Source of the DNA: JAGQSZ01 sp049647585
GTDB lineage: Bacteria; Actinomycetota; Acidimicrobiia; Acidimicrobiales; Microtrichaceae
Direction of reading: 5' to 3'
Length of the DNA: 64,000 bases
Assembly: GCA_049647585.1 (NCBI GenBank)
Contig: JBARXY010000020.1
Coordinates: 49,497-113,496 of the forward strand
Every line of letters begins with the position of its first letter. Within the stretch, counting starts at the first letter, position 1. The notes under the pieces were generated by a model. That model did not search any database, was not told the origin of the DNA, and worked only from the letters and a program-made list of their open reading frames with translations. The position numbers were made by a program, and so were the translations under genes. Of the stretch, positions 1 to 8,087 are shown piece by piece.

Positions 1-1
1 C

Positions 2-673
2 CTCGGCGGACCGGACCCCGACTACGACCTGGCGGGACACATCGCCCTGTACGGCTCAACCGGATGCACCGCATACATCGGCATTGTCGACGTGGGGAAA
101 GTTGTCGCCGGGGAAACTGTCGTCGTTTCCGCTGCAGCCGGAGCCACCGGGACGATCGCCTGTCAGATCGCCAAACTGCTCGGAGCCCGGGTGATCGGTA
201 TCGCAGGATCCGACGACAAATGCGCCTATCTCATCGACGAACTCGGACTGGACGGCGCCATCAACTACCGCACCGAGGACGTTGCCCAACGGCTCAAGGA
301 GTTGGCGCCCAAAAAGGTCGACGTCTTCTTTGACAACGTCGGAGGCGAGATTCTGGATTCGGTACTCGCGAGGATCGGCCTGCACGCCCGTGTTGTCCTC
401 TGCGGAGCGATCGCTGTCTACAACGAGACAGGACGCACACCGGGGCCGTCGAACTATCTGAACCTGTTGCAGCAGCGCGCGTCGATGACCGGCTTCCTGG
501 CCATCGACGACGTCCCGCGGTTCGGTGAGATCGGTGAACAACTGCGCCGATGGGTTGATGAGGGCCGGCTCTCCTACCGGGTCCACTACTTCGATGGACT
601 TGAATCCTCGGTAGACGCGTTGAATGCAATGTTCACCGGTGCCAACACCGGAAAAATTCTGATCCGACCCTGA
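2..673 (+). CDS. NADP-dependent oxidoreductase, MDR family (5' truncated)
   Basis: The reading frame is open from the window edge, so the start lies upstream. The visible 223 residues match the C-terminal two thirds of the YncB/CurA/prostaglandin-reductase branch of medium-chain dehydrogenases. There is a Rossmann nucleotide-binding segment (VSAAAGATGT), the family motif FDNVGGEILD, and CGAIAVYN near the end. These enzymes reduce activated double bonds with NADPH in the cytoplasm. No zinc-ligand cysteines are seen, as expected for this branch. The stop precedes the HMG-CoA lyase start by about 70 bases on the same strand, so co-transcription is plausible. The exact substrate cannot be read from the sequence. 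Confidence 0.88.
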   Translation, partial: LGGPDPDYDLAGHIALYGSTGCTAYIGIVDVGKVVAGETVVVSAAAGATGTIACQIAKLLGARVIGIAGSDDKCAYLIDELGLDGAINYRTEDVAQRLKELAPKKVDVFFDNVGGEILDSVLARIGLHARVVLCGAIAVYNETGRTPGPSNYLNLLQQRASMTGFLAIDDVPRFGEIGEQLRRWVDEGRLSYRVHYFDGLESSVDALNAMFTGANTGKILIRP

Positions 674-744
674 CCGGTACGATCGAAGTGCGGGGCCGGC
701 ACGATGGGCTCCTGTATGACTTCCCGTTCAACAGCGAGGCCCGG

Positions 745-1656
745 ATGGCAGTTGCAGACTTGGTGAAGATCGTCGAGGTCGGACCTCGGGACGGCCTCCA
801 GAACGAGCCGTCGGTGCTCGGTGCCAGCGACAAGATCGAACTGGTGGACCGATTGGTCGACGCCGGTATCGGAGCGGTCGAAGTCACGTCCTTCGTGCGG
901 CCGGATCGGATTCCACAACTGAGTGACGGCGCCGAGGTCTTCCCGGCCGTGAAAAAGCTTCCGGGGGTTCGCTATATCGCTCTGGTTCCAAACTTGCGAG
1001 GACTGGAATCGGCACGCGAGGCGGGGGTTACCGAGATGGCGGTGTTCGCCGCCGCGAGCGATGCCTTCAACCGCTCCAACCTCGGTCGGGGAACCGAAGA
1101 GAGCCTGGCCATGTTCGCCGAGGTAGCAGGTGAGGGCCGCAAGCTAGGCATGACCGTGCGCGGCTACGTGTCGACTGTTCTGGGTTGTCCGTTCCAGGGT
1201 GATGTTCCGCTCGCCGAAGTGCAGAAGGTCCTGGAAGCGATGGACAAGATGGGCTGTGACGAGATCAGCCTGGGGGACACGATAGGAGTAGGACGACCAG
1301 CAGAGGTGGTCGGCCTGGTCGCAGCCGCTGGCGAAGTTGTGGGCCTGGGTCGCCTCGCCGTCCACTTCCATGACACCTACGGGATGGGACTCGCCAACTC
1401 ACTCGCAGCGATAAGCGAGGGAATCAGAACGGTCGACACTTCGGTCGGCGGGCTCGGAGGCTGTCCCTTTGCCGGACCCGGGGCCAAGGGGAACCTGGCC
1501 ACCGAGGACCTTGTCTATGCGCTTGCGGGGACCGAGAACGACACCGGCGTCGACCTGGATGCGCTCGTGTCCATCAATGACTGGCTCGCCGAAAAGATCG
1601 GACGACCGCTGCCCTCGCGGTCGGCGACTGCGCTTCTGGCTAAACGGTCACGCTGA
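745..1656 (+). CDS. mvaB: Hydroxymethylglutaryl-CoA lyase
   Basis: This enzyme cleaves HMG-CoA to acetoacetate and acetyl-CoA, the last step of leucine breakdown. The TIM-barrel N-terminus carries the metal and substrate loop EVGPRDGLQNE at about residues 10-20. GDTIGVG lies in the middle, and the HMG-CoA lyase signature SVGGLGGCPFA with its catalytic Cys is near residue 240. The ATG at 745 puts the first strand directly at the N-terminus and gives 303 residues, the usual length. A GTG at 688 would add a 19-residue unmatched leader, so I rejected it. The next gene on the strand activates acetoacetate, so the two probably work in sequence. Confidence 0.93.
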   Translation: MAVADLVKIVEVGPRDGLQNEPSVLGASDKIELVDRLVDAGIGAVEVTSFVRPDRIPQLSDGAEVFPAVKKLPGVRYIALVPNLRGLESAREAGVTEMAVFAAASDAFNRSNLGRGTEESLAMFAEVAGEGRKLGMTVRGYVSTVLGCPFQGDVPLAEVQKVLEAMDKMGCDEISLGDTIGVGRPAEVVGLVAAAGEVVGLGRLAVHFHDTYGMGLANSLAAISEGIRTVDTSVGGLGGCPFAGPGAKGNLATEDLVYALAGTENDTGVDLDALVSINDWLAEKIGRPLPSRSATALLAKRSR

Positions 1657-1774
1657 GCGAACGGGGCGCGCCGCGCAGGCGCCGAGCGGACCCCGCTGAC
1701 CGGACCGCGCTGATCAGGTCACGCTCAGTCGGTGCCCGGGTTGGCCAAGGCCGGAGCATGGGTAGTCTCGGGCC

Positions 1775-3763
1775 ATGTCGCCAAGAGTCCTCTGGAGTCC
1801 GCCCAGTGATGCGTTGCAGACGACGTCGATGGGCCGGTTCGCTTCGCAGTGCAGTACCCGGACCGGGCTGGATCTGTCTGACTACCGTTCCTTGTGGCAA
1901 TGGTCCGTTGATGAGATTGATGATTTCTGGACCTCGGTACTCGACTACTTCGATGTCGACTACGAAGGTGATCCCGCAGTGGTGCGGGTGGGCGACGAGA
2001 TGTCGTCGACCCGATGGTTCCCGGGGCTGTCCCTCAACTATGCGGAGCACGCGCTCCGCCCGGTCGGCTTCGACTATTCCGTCGACGAGGGCACCCTCCC
2101 GGCGATAATTGCGGAGTCGCAGCTCTGGGGCGCCAGGTCACTTGACCGCAGTCAACTGCGCAGCGCAGTCGCCGAGTTCCAACAGGGGCTCATCAACCTG
2201 GGGCTCACTCGCGGCGATGCTGTCGGCGCATACCTTCCGAATCTGGCCGAGACGATCGTCGCGTTCCTAGCCTGCGCCGGCCTCGGAGTGACGTGGGCAT
2301 CTTGCGCCCCGGAATTCGGACCGCGGGCTGTTGTAGACCGTCTCGCTCAGCTGAAACCAAAGTTGCTGCTGGCCGTCGAGGGCTACCGCTACGGCGACAA
2401 AATGGTCGACCGTCGGACCGACCTCGCCGAAATCATCTCGCAGCTTCCGTCCTTGCAGGCCACGGTGGTGCTCCCAGCGCCGGGTGGGCAGGTATCGACA
2501 TCGGGGGCGCTGGGATGGGACGAGCTCATTGCCGCCGGCTCGGGTGGCCCACCTGCTCACGGTCCCATTTTCGACCGGGTCCCGTTCGAACATCCCCTCT
2601 ATGTGCTGTTCTCGAGCGGCACGACAGGCACTCCCAAACCCATCGTCCACGGCCACGGCGGAATCCTGATCGAGCACCTCAAGACCCTGGGGTTGCAGTC
2701 GAATCTTGGCCCCGGCGACCGGTTCTTCTGGTTCAGCACCACGGGCTGGATGATGTGGAACCTGTTGGTCAGCGCGCTCACCGTAGGGTCCGCGGTGGTG
2801 TGTTTCGACGGCGACCCGATCCGACCGGACCCATCCACCCTCTGGGACCTTGCGGCTCGCACCGGGACCACCTACTTCGGAACGAGCGCGTCGTACCTGA
2901 TGGCCGAACGCTCACGAGGAGCGCGGCCTGTGGCCGAGAACGATCTATCCCGGGTCAAGGCGGTCGGATCGACCGGCTCACCACTTCCACCTGCTGGGTT
3001 CAGCTGGGTTTCGGACAACTTCGGACCGTCTGTTCAGCTCGCATCGATCAGCGGTGGAACCGACGTCTGTTCGGCCCTGGTGGGTTCCGCTCCACTCGTC
3101 GAAGTCTGGGAGGGCGAGATTTCTTGTCGATACCTGGGTGCGGCAATCGACTCCTACGACACCGACGGCAACCCACTGGTGGACGTCCAGGGTGAACTGG
3201 TCATCACCCAGCCCATGCCTTCGATGCCTATCGGCTTTCTGGGCGACGAGGATCGTTCGCGTCTGAAGGCTTCGTATTTCGAACGCTTCCCAGGGGTGTG
3301 GGCCCACGGAGACTGGGTGACGATCACCGATCGCGGGTCCTGCATAATCAGCGGCCGCTCTGACGCGACTCTGAACCGAGGGGGAGTCCGCCTCGGCACC
3401 TCGGAGTTCTACGCAGTGGTCGAATCGACGGACGAGATCGCCGACAGTCTCGTAATCCACCTGGAGGACGCCGAAGGCGGTCCCGGCCGACTCCTTCTGT
3501 TCCTGGTCATGTCCGAGGGTGAGAATCTGACCGATGACCTGGTGGGCGAAATTCGCACGCTGGTCCGCAACGACCTCTCGCCACGCCATGTGCCCGATGA
3601 AATCCGTTCCATCCGGATCGTTCCCCGCACCTTGTCCGGCAAAAAGATTGAAGTACCCGTCAAGGCGGTCCTGAGGGGAGCCGACCCGGCAGATGTCGTC
3701 AGCCTGGACTCGCTGACGGACCCGACATCGCTGGACCAGTTCGTCGGGCTCGCCCTGGACTAG
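1775..3763 (+). CDS. Acetoacetyl-CoA synthetase
   Basis: This ANL-superfamily adenylating enzyme converts acetoacetate, ATP and CoA to acetoacetyl-CoA. It has 662 residues, typical for acetoacetate-CoA ligase. The AMP-binding loop SSGTTGTPKPIVH is near residue 280 and is followed by the family-specific GWMMWN stretch. The adenylation motif and the C-terminal catalytic lysine segment (TLSGKKIEVPVK) are both present. The N-terminus (LWSPPSD, then a FW..V.DYF segment) matches the AACS cap region and supports the ATG at 1775. Its position 118 bases after HMG-CoA lyase suggests re-activation of ketone bodies from leucine or fatty-acid breakdown. It might accept related 3-keto acids. Confidence 0.92.
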   Translation: MSPRVLWSPPSDALQTTSMGRFASQCSTRTGLDLSDYRSLWQWSVDEIDDFWTSVLDYFDVDYEGDPAVVRVGDEMSSTRWFPGLSLNYAEHALRPVGFDYSVDEGTLPAIIAESQLWGARSLDRSQLRSAVAEFQQGLINLGLTRGDAVGAYLPNLAETIVAFLACAGLGVTWASCAPEFGPRAVVDRLAQLKPKLLLAVEGYRYGDKMVDRRTDLAEIISQLPSLQATVVLPAPGGQVSTSGALGWDELIAAGSGGPPAHGPIFDRVPFEHPLYVLFSSGTTGTPKPIVHGHGGILIEHLKTLGLQSNLGPGDRFFWFSTTGWMMWNLLVSALTVGSAVVCFDGDPIRPDPSTLWDLAARTGTTYFGTSASYLMAERSRGARPVAENDLSRVKAVGSTGSPLPPAGFSWVSDNFGPSVQLASISGGTDVCSALVGSAPLVEVWEGEISCRYLGAAIDSYDTDGNPLVDVQGELVITQPMPSMPIGFLGDEDRSRLKASYFERFPGVWAHGDWVTITDRGSCIISGRSDATLNRGGVRLGTSEFYAVVESTDEIADSLVIHLEDAEGGPGRLLLFLVMSEGENLTDDLVGEIRTLVRNDLSPRHVPDEIRSIRIVPRTLSGKKIEVPVKAVLRGADPADVVSLDSLTDPTSLDQFVGLALD

Positions 3764-3882
3764 CCCGTACCAGGCGAACGGGTGGGTCCCGGCCGAGTGA
3801 TCGGACACGGCGAACGGTCGCGTTGACACGGGTCCGTGGCGACAGGTCGGCCGGTGGGGCCGGGCGAACGGGTCGTCGTGGG

Positions 3883-4299
3883 TCAGTCTTCGCTGGACGG
3901 TCGTCGTCGGGTTTGTTTGGTCTGGCTCCGTTGACGCTTCGCTTCCATCCGACGTAGCTGCGAACCCCGGGTAGCCCTCGTCGGGCGCCTAGGCCGGACG
4001 GGGACCAACGCGTTGCGCAGACGGGCGGCAAGTCGCTCCCGGGCGATGGTCCGATTGCGCAACTGTGATCGCTCGTCGTCGACAACAACCCGGATATCGG
4101 GGCCGAAGACTCCGCTCAGGCGATCGCGTTGGTAGTCCGACAGGGTGGGAGACCCGGCAATATCGAAGCGCAGCTCAACCCGGGTGGCGGCCTTATTGGC
4201 GTGCTGACCACCGGGCCCTCCCGAGGTCGAGAACCGCTCCAGAATTTCTCCTGCCGGAATGACCAGGCCGGGACGAACCGGCAGATCATCTGCTGCCAC
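3883..4299 (-). CDS. arfB: Peptidyl-tRNA hydrolase ArfB (release-factor-like ribosome rescue)
   Basis: This 138-residue protein has the catalytic domain of class I release factors, with the GGPGGQ loop at residues 27-32 and the following HANK segment. There is no codon-recognition domain. The C-terminal tail is rich in Arg, Lys and Gln, which in ArfB/YaeJ enters the empty mRNA channel of stalled ribosomes. The expected role is hydrolysis of peptidyl-tRNA on stalled ribosomes. The start is GTG at 4299, only three bases after the stop of the mycoredoxin gene, so the two form an operon. Confidence 0.92.
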   Translation of the reverse strand: MAADDLPVRPGLVIPAGEILERFSTSGGPGGQHANKAATRVELRFDIAGSPTLSDYQRDRLSGVFGPDIRVVVDDERSQLRNRTIARERLAARLRNALVPVRPRRPTRATRGSQLRRMEAKRQRSQTKQTRRRPSSED

Positions 4300-4302
4300 C
4301 AG

Positions 4303-4620
4303 TTACTTCGCAAGCAGGTGTGGGGCGTGCGTGGCAACCGCCGCCAGGACCTCACTCTTGGACGGATTCACCAGCGCAGCGCCTGAGCGTCCACCCACCA
4401 CCACCGTGGGAACGGTTTCGTTGCCGTTGGCGACGCTCCTCACGACCGCAGCAGCGGAAGGGTCCTCCCAGATATTGACCATTGTCATCGGCAGGTTGAG
4501 CTTGTTGAGCTTGTTGATGAGTCGCGAGCAGAACCCGCAGCCGGTCCGCCAGAAGACGACGATGCTCTCGGTCGATTCAAGCGCTGTCGAGTCAGAGGCT
4601 GTCGGGTCGGACGGATCCAT
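4303..4620 (-). CDS. Mycoredoxin-like glutaredoxin
   Basis: This is a small thioredoxin-fold redox protein of 105 residues. It has a CGFC active site, the cis-proline segment ETVPTVVV and a C-terminal NPSKSEV motif, the combination seen in actinobacterial mycoredoxin-1. Mycoredoxins reduce mixed disulfides with mycothiol in the cytoplasm, which supports an actinobacterial host. I chose the ATG at 4620. The longer open frame to 4755 would run across the intergenic region into the divergent desaturase promoter. The first 15 residues are a low-complexity Ser/Thr/Asp tail. arfB follows immediately on the same strand. Confidence 0.88.
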   Translation of the reverse strand: MDPSDPTASDSTALESTESIVVFWRTGCGFCSRLINKLNKLNLPMTMVNIWEDPSAAAVVRSVANGNETVPTVVVGGRSGAALVNPSKSEVLAAVATHAPHLLAK

Positions 4621-4758
4621 ACGGCAAGCGTATCCGTCGCCCGGCGACCCGGCAGGTGCCCGAAGTCCCAGAACCCCGTATGGGTCCGGGGTAGGGGCCC
4701 GGACTAGCCTGAGCCGACACGCGGACGGAGTCCCGACCCGTGGGACTAGGGGCAATTT

Positions 4759-5625
4759 GTGTCAGTCGACTTCGCCACCGACTCGATCGAGTCGACCGAA
4801 AGTGACCAGAAGCTTCCGCACGGGAAGATCAATCTTTTCACATCGATTCCATTCTTCCTTCTGCACCTGGTGCCGCTGCTGGCGATATTCACCGGCGTCG
4901 ACAGGACCGCTTGGATCCTTTTGGCGGCAACGTTCTGGGGCCGGATGTTCTTCATCACCGGCGGCTACCACCGCTACTTCTCACACCGTTCCTTCAAGAC
5001 TTCTCGTGCCTTCCAGTTCATCCTCGCGTTCGGAGGTGGAACGGCTATCCAGAAGGGCCCGCTGTGGTGGGCGGGGCAGCATCGTCACCATCACCGCTTC
5101 GCCGACACGATCAAGGATCCCCATACTCCAAAGAAGGGGTTCTGGTGGAGCCACGCCGGATGGATTCTCTGTGACGAGACCTCGGCTACCCCCGAGAACT
5201 CGATCAACGATTTCCAGAAGTATCCCGAGCTCCGCTACCTGAACAATCACGACTGGACTGCACCAGCGACACTGGCTCTGATCTGCACGCTCATCGGCGG
5301 CTGGTCGGGACTGCTGATCGGGTTCGTGCTGTCTACGGTTCTGCTCTGGCACGCGACCTTCCTCATCAACTCCCTGGCCCACGTCTTTGGATCACGTCGT
5401 TTCGACACAACCGACACCAGCCGCAACAACTTCATGCTGGCGCTTCTCACGATGGGAGAGGGTTGGCACAACAACCACCACTCCGCGCCGTACGTCGCCC
5501 GGCAGGGGATCCGTCGTCACGAGATCGACCTGACCTGGTACATCCTCTTGGGCCTCGAGAAGCTCGGGATCATCTGGGATGTGAAGCGACCACGAACTCA
5601 GGTCGCTGCCGACTCGGCGGATTAG
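4759..5625 (+). CDS. Acyl-CoA delta-9 desaturase family protein
   Basis: This is a membrane di-iron fatty-acid desaturase of the stearoyl-CoA desaturase type, 288 residues long. All three histidine boxes are visible: HRYFSH at residues 71-76, QHRHHH at 107-112 and HNNHH near 240. Hydrophobic segments lie between residues 27-65 and 165-205. It introduces a double bond into saturated acyl chains for membrane fluidity, with electrons from a partner reductase not encoded here. The start is GTG at 4759, divergent from the mycoredoxin gene with a 138-base shared promoter region. A 17-bp tandem repeat follows the gene. Confidence 0.93.
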   Translation: MSVDFATDSIESTESDQKLPHGKINLFTSIPFFLLHLVPLLAIFTGVDRTAWILLAATFWGRMFFITGGYHRYFSHRSFKTSRAFQFILAFGGGTAIQKGPLWWAGQHRHHHRFADTIKDPHTPKKGFWWSHAGWILCDETSATPENSINDFQKYPELRYLNNHDWTAPATLALICTLIGGWSGLLIGFVLSTVLLWHATFLINSLAHVFGSRRFDTTDTSRNNFMLALLTMGEGWHNNHHSAPYVARQGIRRHEIDLTWYILLGLEKLGIIWDVKRPRTQVAADSAD

Positions 5626-5650
5626 GTCTGTCCGCGGAGTGGCCCTGCCG

Positions 5651-5735
5651 ACCGAGTAGCGCACCAGACCGAGTAGCGCATCCGACGGAGTAGCGCACCA
5701 GACCGAGTAGCGCAGCAGACGGAGTAGTGCCGTTC
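5651..5735. repeat. 17-bp tandem repeat, five units
   Basis: Five adjacent units of 17 bp begin at 5651, 5668, 5685, 5702 and 5719, with the core ACCGAGTAGCGCACCAG. Units differ at one to four positions and the last is the most degenerate. The array starts 26 bases after the desaturase stop and has no convincing ORF on either strand. The rest of this 309-base gap, up to the next start at 5935, is slightly more AT-rich near 5840-5875 and probably holds the promoter of the Rpf-like gene. Confidence 0.85.
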
Positions 5736-5934
5736 GGCTCGCGCCGATTGGCAGCTGCGAGGCCCCTAGCGCAGAACCGTCGCGAGCACAAATCCGCGAA
5801 ATACCGCGGTTGTGAATCTTGGCACAAGTGTGTGACGGAGTGTTACAAATTCGTCTCAAGTTCGTAATACTGTCTCCTTGTCGTCACATGGCGGCGCTGG
5901 GAAATACGAACGCACACACACAAAGGGCGATTCC

Positions 5935-6543
5935 ATGAACTCCACATCTACTTTCACTTCGACGCGCGTCGACACATCAGCCGACGTTGATTCAAAAGAT
6001 CTCGGATCGCATACCCGGGGTGGGCCCGGTGATCCGAGTAGTAGTCAGGCGCCGGCCGCTCGCTCAGGACGTCGACTCCGTCGCTCTGGTCTGATGGTCG
6101 GTGCCGTGATGGTTGCGCTGATGGCGACAGCCTGTTTCCCGACCAGTCCGGTCTCGGAGTGGGTCAAGGATGCAAACGGTGACGGGGTCATCAGCGAGGC
6201 AGAGGTCGACGCCCAGCGGCAGGTCATCGTCGCCCAGGTCCTGGCTGCCGTTGCCGCTTCACGCCGTGAGGTTCAGTTGCATCCGGTTCTGGCGTGCATC
6301 CGCCACCATGAGTCCGACCGCGGCGCCTACCCGTACACCAATGGTTATGCAGCCAAGAACTCGCGTAGCACTGCCTCTGGCGCCTACCAGTTCATCAACG
6401 GAACCTGGCGCAACGTTTCGGCCAGCGCCGGATTCCCCGGATACAGCACCGCCCGCCAAGCGCCCTGGTACGTCCAGGATGCGGTGGCACTGTGGGTCAT
6501 CAATCACCAGGGACGTTCGGCCTGGAACGGCTCGGGCTGCTGA
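5935..6543 (+). CDS. Rpf-like transglycosylase lipoprotein with EF-hand-type loop
   Basis: This is a secreted, probably lipid-anchored, 202-residue protein. A basic stretch (RSGRRLRR) and a hydrophobic segment at residues 52-66 end in ATAC, with Cys67 as candidate lipobox cysteine. The C-terminal domain (about 115-202) resembles the lysozyme-like Rpf/transglycosylase fold, with CIRHHES carrying the presumed catalytic Glu126 and SGAYQF as in that family. Residues 79-90 (DANGDGVISEAE) fit an EF-hand or dockerin calcium loop. The ATG at 5935 has AAAGGG about 8 bases upstream and is preferred over an upstream TTG. The likely role is peptidoglycan cleavage in growth or resuscitation. Confidence 0.78.
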   Translation: MNSTSTFTSTRVDTSADVDSKDLGSHTRGGPGDPSSSQAPAARSGRRLRRSGLMVGAVMVALMATACFPTSPVSEWVKDANGDGVISEAEVDAQRQVIVAQVLAAVAASRREVQLHPVLACIRHHESDRGAYPYTNGYAAKNSRSTASGAYQFINGTWRNVSASAGFPGYSTARQAPWYVQDAVALWVINHQGRSAWNGSGC

Positions 6544-6576
6544 GCCCAGTTGTAGGAACCGCACACAAGATCGATC

Positions 6577-6604
6577 TGGATGCCGGCCCGAGGGCCGGCA
6601 TCCA
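6577..6604. terminator. Strong hairpin between convergent genes
   Basis: This is a perfect 13-bp inverted repeat (TGGATGCCGGCCC with its complement) separated by 2 bases. It lies between the convergent Rpf-like and VIT1-type genes. No long T run follows on either side, so it is a terminator-like stem by position and stability rather than a canonical intrinsic terminator. Confidence 0.65.
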
Positions 6605-6627
6605 CGCGTCACGGGCCAGTTGACCCG

Positions 6628-7359
6628 TTAGGCAACCGCTGATCCGACCAGGGCGCCCACCCCGAAGCTGATGGCCAAAGCCACCAGTCCGCCGAGTCCG
6701 ATCCGGAGGGCGCCCCTGCCGACGCTTCCTCCACCGAGGAAGGCTGCCAGCGCACCGAGCCCGAGGAGGCCCAGAATCGTCGCAGCCGTGATCGCCTGCT
6801 CCCGGAAGTCGACTCCGACCCAGATCGCGATGAGCATCGGGATCAATCCGCCGACAGCGAAGCTGAAGAACGAGGTGACTGCAGCAAGAACCGGTCGGGC
6901 CTCGTTCTCGGGGCTGAAGCCGAGTTCGTCCCGCAGGTGGGCCTCCAGCGGATCGTGAGCCATAAGTGCTTCAGCCACCTCGGCGGCGAGATCGGCCGAT
7001 AGGCCACGGGCGTGCCAGATGGCCGACAACTCCTTGGTCTCACCGATGGGATCTGCGCTCAGCTCCTTGGCTTCCATGGCCCGTTCTGCCCGCTGTGAGT
7101 CGCCCTGGGCGCTCACCGAAACGAACTCGCCGATCGCCATCGATCCGGCACCGGCGGCGATGCCGGCGACACCAGCGGTAATCAACCCGGCGTGGGAGGC
7201 GTTTGCGCTAGCTACGCCCAACAGCAGCGCCCCGGTTGAGAGGATGCCGTCGTTGGCGCCCAGCACCGAAGCTCTGAACCATCCGGCGATCTTGGACCTG
7301 TGGCGCTCGGGGTGATGTCGCGGATTGCGGCGCTGGGTGACAGCACGGTGAACGGGCAT
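6628..7359 (-). CDS. VIT1/CCC1 family iron/manganese transporter
   Basis: This 243-residue membrane protein matches the vacuolar iron transporter family. The N-terminal segment ASVLGANDGILSTGALLLG and the GAGSMAIGEFVSVSAQGD motif are hallmarks. A Glu-rich cytoplasmic domain (about residues 85-150) corresponds to the metal-binding insert, and three hydrophobic segments follow. The family moves Fe2+ or Mn2+ out of the cytoplasm. It lies directly upstream of, and divergent from, an Fe-type superoxide dismutase, which suggests a shared interest in iron and oxidative stress (inference). The N-terminal 25 residues are basic and His-rich. Confidence 0.9.
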   Translation of the reverse strand: MPVHRAVTQRRNPRHHPERHRSKIAGWFRASVLGANDGILSTGALLLGVASANASHAGLITAGVAGIAAGAGSMAIGEFVSVSAQGDSQRAERAMEAKELSADPIGETKELSAIWHARGLSADLAAEVAEALMAHDPLEAHLRDELGFSPENEARPVLAAVTSFFSFAVGGLIPMLIAIWVGVDFREQAITAATILGLLGLGALAAFLGGGSVGRGALRIGLGGLVALAISFGVGALVGSAVA

Positions 7360-7505
7360 CTCTGGACGCTACCCCGAGCGATGTATGGCCCAAGTGGAAT
7401 CGGCTCGGGGTCATCGGTAGGAATGGTTTGGCCCCCGATCGGGTTACGAGTAGTCGGACGTGGGGTAGATTCCGCGTACCGATCCGACTACCGAGAGGAT
7501 GGAAG

Positions 7506-8087
7506 ATGGCTTTCGAGCTTCCGCCACTGCCCTATGCCAAGGATGCCTTGGCTCCCCACATCTCACCCGAGACGTTTGACTATCACCACGGCAAGCACCA
7601 CCAGGCTTACGTCACGAACCTGAACAAGATGATCGAGGGCACTGAGCACGAGAACTCCTCGCTCGAAGACATCATCGTCAACTCCGACGGTGGATTGTTC
7701 AACAACTCCGCCCAGACCTGGAACCACACCTTCTACTGGAGTTCCATGGCGCCCAACGGCGGTGGAGCACCGACCGGTGAAGTCGCAGATGCCCTGAACT
7801 CCGCGTTCGGCTCATACGACGCGTTCGCCGAGAAGTTCAAGGAAGCTGCCGCCACACAGTTCGGTTCGGGCTGGGCGTGGCTGGTCGACGCCGGATCCGG
7901 TCTTGAGATCATGAAGACCGCAAACGCCGATCTTCCGATGAAGCACAACGCCAAGGCCCTGCTGACCATCGATGTGTGGGAACACGCCTACTACATCGAC
8001 TTCCGCAATGCCCGGCCGAACTACATCTCGACCTTCCTCGAGCACCTCGCCAACTGGGACTTCGTGGCCCAGAACCTGGCCAGCTGA
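7506..8087 (+). CDS. sodB: Superoxide dismutase, Fe type
   Basis: This is a 193-residue Fe/Mn-family superoxide dismutase that converts superoxide to peroxide and oxygen. Metal ligands sit in HHGKHHQAY, NHTFYW and DVWEHAYY. The active-site glutamine lies in the N-terminal half (AQTWNHTF), the arrangement typical of iron rather than manganese enzymes. The ATG at 7506 follows a purine-rich GAGAGGATGGAAG and gives the standard N-terminus AFELPPLPY. The longer open frame from 7428 adds unmatched sequence. The MFS gene begins essentially at the stop codon. Confidence 0.95.
   Translation: MAFELPPLPYAKDALAPHISPETFDYHHGKHHQAYVTNLNKMIEGTEHENSSLEDIIVNSDGGLFNNSAQTWNHTFYWSSMAPNGGGAPTGEVADALNSAFGSYDAFAEKFKEAAATQFGSGWAWLVDAGSGLEIMKTANADLPMKHNAKALLTIDVWEHAYYIDFRNARPNYISTFLEHLANWDFVAQNLAS

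Noticed and set aside
2978..3829. Long open frame on the minus strand within the acetoacetyl-CoA synthetase gene
   Set aside because: It is antisense to a well-supported enzyme with conserved motifs and its translation is low-complexity with no family match.
5651..5735. Possible CRISPR array
   Set aside because: Units are contiguous with no spacers, and no cas gene is present anywhere in the window.
5392..5859. Minus-strand open frame containing YSVG-type peptide repeats
   Set aside because: The peptide repeats only reflect the 17-bp DNA repeat, and the frame overlaps the desaturase gene.
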